From: Planctomycetota bacterium
GTDB taxonomy: Bacteria > Planctomycetota > Planctomycetia > Planctomycetales > Planctomycetaceae
Assembly: GCA_023429275.1 (NCBI GenBank)
Contig: JAEYWB010000349.1
Coordinates: 1-9,196 of the forward strand
DNA: 9,196 bases
Direction of reading: 5' to 3'
Below the pieces are notes generated by a model. It did not search any database, was not told where the DNA came from, and worked only from the letters and a program-made list of their open reading frames with translations. The translations under genes and the position numbers were made by a program. Position 1 is the first letter of the stretch; each line of letters begins with the position of its first letter. Shown piece after piece: positions 6,725 through 9,196 of the stretch.

Positions 6725-9196
6725 CTAATCCTTAACGAAGGCAGGATGCTTCAGCAACGAAGCCTGCCGCTGCTCCACAAAGGCGCGGAGACTCATCTCG
6801 CGGGAACGAGCCGCGTCGGGACGAGGTTCGGCAGAGCTCAGAGCCCGTTCGAATTCGTCGAAGGAGGAGAGCTTGCGGGTGTCCTTCCGGACCTCGTCGG
6901 AGATCAACTGGCGGTACTGCTCGACCACCGGCTGCAGGCTGGACCAGGCGAGGTCCTGCTCCGCGATCGTCCGGATGTGGGCCATATACCGCGCCCGCAG
7001 CGAGGGAACGGCAAGGAGCCGGCTACGGAGCGGCTTGGTCGGATCATCGAGGGCCACAAGCGGATCGAGGGCGATGCCTCCCCCCCCGCCCCCGCCGCGC
7101 GGGCCGCCGAATCCGCCTCGGCCCCGTCCGCCCCCGCCCCCGTCTCCGTCGCGGCGATCGTCCCGTCCCTCCGGTCCGCCGCCGGGCCCACCAGGCTCAC
7201 GCCCGCCGGGTCCACCCGCGAACGGCCCGCCCGGGCCTCGCATCCCTCCGCCTCCCGGGCCGCCGGGGCCTCCCCCGCCGGCGCGGAACGCCTCGTTCAT
7301 GTCGTGCGGGATCGGGTGGAAACGACCTTCCGGATCGAGATAGAGGCTGTAGTCGCTGGCTCGCACCCAGTAGCCGTCGTGATTGCAGAGTGCGACGTCG
7401 AGGGCGAGGAACCAGAGGGTCTGGTCGATATCGAGGATCGGCTCGAGGGCCGCCTCGAGCTCCGTCGACGGAGTCTCGTTGAGCACGCGGCAGAGGTTGA
7501 TGAAGGCCCTCCAGGACTTCTCGCTGTCCTTGGTCTTGATCTCGTACCGTCGCTTGTAGTCCGCGACGTTCTCGCCGAGATACTCGAGTCCGCCCCCGCC
7601 ACCCGGGCTCCCCCGGACTTTCCAGCGGGCTCCCGTGTTCGTGGGATAGTTCTCGGTCAGGAACTCCTTGTTGAACTGCTGGACGTTCACATAGACGCCC
7701 CAGTTCGCGCCATTGATGACGACCTTCACGAAGTTCGCCTTTGGAGCGGGGATGTGCTTCCTTGCAATGTGCGAGTAGAGCACCGAGCTGAGGAACGAGC
7801 CGTCCTCGTGGGCGTTCAGCAGATTGAGAGTCTTGTAGCCGAGAAGCCGCTGCTTGCTGTCGGCAAGGTCCATCGACAGGTTGAACGACCGCTTCGAACC
7901 GGCCTGGACTCCCATGTAGGACGACATCCCGCGGAAGTGGATTCCGACGTTCGGATAGGTTTTGCCGTCGACCACCAGTGTGGCCGGAACCTCGACATCG
8001 GTGCCATGGAACTGTTCGAGTTCCTTCTCCCAGTCGGAGTTCTCGAACGTCAGGAAGAGCGTCCGGAGCGTGGAGGGATCGTAGAGAGGCTCATCTCCGT
8101 AGGTCCGGACGCTCGCCGGATCGACCTTTGGTCCGGGCCTCCCCGGTTCGCGTCGGCCGCCCCCCGGTCCCCCAGGGCCCATCGGCCGGGCGGAGGCAAA
8201 GAAGCCGTTGATTCCCGCCGTCAGTTCGGCGGAGGTCAGTTGAGTGTCGTTGTCCTTGTCCGCTTCCCGGAACAGGGTATCGATCGTCTTCTCGAGAGTG
8301 GCGACGGAGAGCTTGTCGTCGAGCGACTGCCCCGACTTCTGGAACAGGACGGCGGCGATCATCTGGCCGGGACCGAAACCGCGGCCCCGGCCCCCGCCCA
8401 TCCCGCCCGGGGGGCCGAACCCCGGCCCGCCGAATCCGCCTTCGCCAGGACCGCCCGGCATCGGACCTTCCGGACCGCCGCGATCGCCTCGAGCCCCGGG
8501 ACGTCCCGCTTGAGGCCCTTGACCGGCGGATCGGCGACCTTCGCCCCGCGGACCTTCCGGACCTCGCTGAGCGGACTCCTCGGGGCGTCGATCAGGCCGT
8601 TCATCCGGACGCTGTTCCATTCCCCCCGCGCCACGTCCGCCGGGACGCCCCCCGATGTTGGGAAAGGGGATCACATTCGTCAGTCCCTCCGCCAGGTCGG
8701 CGGCCGTCACGCTCGTGGTCGACTTGCCGAACGCTGAGGCAAAGAAGCCCTTCAGAGCCGCTCGCGACTCCACGGCGGAGATCTGGTCGTCGTGATTCGT
8801 GTCGAGCGCCGCGAAGAGTGCCGGTCCAAACGCCTCACCGGGCTGAGGCATTCCTCCGCGACCGCGGCGTCCGGCATCCGGCTGCGACTTCAGGAACTCC
8901 CGCGCGGCCTGACGCTCCTCGTTGTTAAGCCAGCCGTTCCCGTCCTTGTCGAATTTCGAAACGAGCTCGAGATCCTGCCCTCCCATCGGGCCGCCGGGGC
9001 CGGGGCCGCCAAAGCCTCCCGGACCACCGAAGCCTGGGCCGCCGCCGCCAGAATCGCGTCCGCCGGGGCCGAACGGACCGCCGTTATTGCCAAGCCGCCC
9101 TTCCTGGGCATGAGCGTTGGGAGCGGAGCGCTGATAGGCAATTTCCACCGCGACAGCCGCGGCGGCGAAACCGGCAAAGGCAACCCACTTCAACAT
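6725..9196 (-). CDS. Secreted CotH-family protein kinase with three EF-hand loops and Gly-rich linkers
   Basis: Predicted 823-residue exported atypical kinase. The start ATG is the last codon of the window; an earlier start off-window cannot be excluded. Residues 1-31 look like a signal peptide (hydrophobic 4-19, cleavage near AHA-Q), so the protein should act outside the cytoplasm. EF-hand calcium loops lie at 83-94 (DKDGNGWLNNEE), 132-143 (DTNHDDQISAVE) and 313-324 (DKDNDTQLTSAE). Low-complexity Gly/Pro/Arg linkers lie at about 36-73, 182-278, 340-356 and 639-707. The CotH kinase fold spans about 361-765: GIHFRGMSS 418-426, KRSFNLSMD 435-443, NGANWGVYVNVQQF 495-508, NHDGYW 605-610 with likely catalytic Asp607, and HDMNEAF 631-637 with likely metal-binding Asp632. 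These roles are assigned by motif similarity to Bacillus CotH, which phosphorylates spore-coat proteins. A roughly 70-residue glycine insert directly follows HDMNEAF. It is first in the apparent operon with the polyphosphate polymerase and DUF4956 genes. The substrate is unknown. Confidence 0.92.
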   Translation of the reverse strand: MLKWVAFAGFAAAAVAVEIAYQRSAPNAHAQEGRLGNNGGPFGPGGRDSGGGGPGFGGPGGFGGPGPGGPMGGQDLELVSKFDKDGNGWLNNEERQAAREFLKSQPDAGRRGRGGMPQPGEAFGPALFAALDTNHDDQISAVESRAALKGFFASAFGKSTTSVTAADLAEGLTNVIPFPNIGGRPGGRGAGGMEQRPDERPDRRPEESAQRGPEGPRGEGRRSAGQGPQAGRPGARGDRGGPEGPMPGGPGEGGFGGPGFGPPGGMGGGRGRGFGPGQMIAAVLFQKSGQSLDDKLSVATLEKTIDTLFREADKDNDTQLTSAELTAGINGFFASARPMGPGGPGGGRREPGRPGPKVDPASVRTYGDEPLYDPSTLRTLFLTFENSDWEKELEQFHGTDVEVPATLVVDGKTYPNVGIHFRGMSSYMGVQAGSKRSFNLSMDLADSKQRLLGYKTLNLLNAHEDGSFLSSVLYSHIARKHIPAPKANFVKVVINGANWGVYVNVQQFNKEFLTENYPTNTGARWKVRGSPGGGGGLEYLGENVADYKRRYEIKTKDSEKSWRAFINLCRVLNETPSTELEAALEPILDIDQTLWFLALDVALCNHDGYWVRASDYSLYLDPEGRFHPIPHDMNEAFRAGGGGPGGPGGGGMRGPGGPFAGGPGGREPGGPGGGPEGRDDRRDGDGGGGGRGRGGFGGPRGGGGGGGIALDPLVALDDPTKPLRSRLLAVPSLRARYMAHIRTIAEQDLAWSSLQPVVEQYRQLISDEVRKDTRKLSSFDEFERALSSAEPRPDAARSREMSLRAFVEQRQASLLKHPAFVKD
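7076..7282 (-). repeat. Glycine-rich low-complexity insert inside the CotH kinase domain
   Basis: Encodes residues 639-707 of the CotH-family protein, a Gly/Pro/Arg/Asp-rich stretch with no Ser, Thr, Tyr, Lys or Cys. It lies between the metal-binding motif HDMNEAF and the conserved C-terminal part (LDPLVALDDPTKPLRSRLL). The DNA is made of GGN codons, including an uninterrupted run of eight C on the plus strand at 7080-7087. The frame is preserved on both sides. Confidence 0.85.
8363..8653 (-). repeat. Gly/Pro/Arg-rich linker between EF-hand modules
   Basis: Encodes residues 182-278 of the CotH-family protein. It starts with an Arg/Glu/Asp-rich part (RPDERPDRRPEE) and passes through short Gly-X-Y-like stretches (GPEGPRGEG) into a Gly/Phe-rich part (GGFGGPGFGPPGGMGGG). 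It contains only two Ser and no Thr, Tyr, Lys or Cys. It is probably disordered. The Gly-X-Y pattern is too irregular to call a collagen-like domain. Confidence 0.8.
8978..9091 (-). repeat. Gly/Pro-rich linker after the signal peptide
   Basis: Encodes residues 36-73 of the CotH-family protein, with repeats of the type GGPGFGGPGGFGGPGPGG. It separates the export signal from the first EF-hand and is probably a flexible tether. Confidence 0.8.

Noticed and set aside
7076..7282. A tandem DNA repeat or CRISPR-like array in the C/G-rich region
   Set aside because: There is no constant repeat unit or spacer pattern. The periodicity comes from Gly codons in a coding frame.
8363..8653. A collagen-like domain in the CotH-family protein
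   Set aside because: Gly-X-Y triplets occur only in short, interrupted runs. The region is better described as a disordered Gly/Pro/Arg-rich linker.
6746..8737. A 663-codon open frame on the plus strand, opposite the CotH-family gene
   Set aside because: No recognisable motif. The minus-strand reading has EF-hands, CotH motifs and a signal peptide, so this is an antisense shadow.

Overview
The window is a 9.2 kb piece of a very GC-rich bacterial chromosome that is almost wholly coding. It carries four protein genes, one on the plus strand and three on the minus strand, converging near base 5,085. I see no rRNA, tRNA, CRISPR array, insertion sequence or phage-like gene. The gene families suggest a planctomycete: a giant AAA/TPR/GAF/histidine-kinase/receiver fusion, and a secreted CotH kinase with EF-hands and long Gly/Pro/Arg-rich linkers. 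That placement is inferred from style, not from a marker gene. A myxobacterium or another large-genome, high-GC lineage is not excluded.

Left part (1-5070, plus strand): the 3' portion of a multidomain signalling gene whose true start lies left of the window. In order it encodes a STAND-type AAA ATPase, a winged-helix/lid region, a long TPR-like helical array, a GAF domain, a coiled coil, a histidine kinase core (HisKA plus HATPase), a degenerate receiver and an intact receiver. In the family this resembles, a Ser/Thr protein kinase domain precedes the ATPase. That part would be off-window and cannot be confirmed here.

Middle and right part (5098-9196, minus strand; transcription runs right to left): an apparent three-gene operon. 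First is a secreted CotH-family kinase with three EF-hand loops and glycine-rich linkers (6725-9196). After a 105-nt gap comes a VTC/CYTH-type polyphosphate polymerase domain protein (5759-6619). Overlapping it by 8 nt is a small DUF4956 membrane protein (5098-5766).

The VTC protein has the full set of tunnel Arg/Lys/Glu residues, and DUF4956 has about four membrane segments plus its signature loop. A reasonable model is that the VTC enzyme makes polyphosphate at the inner face of the membrane. DUF4956 would anchor it or pass the polymer across, and the exported CotH kinase would act outside, possibly under calcium control. This is the most interesting part of the window. The three families have been seen as neighbours before as far as I know, but the joint function is, to my knowledge, not established.
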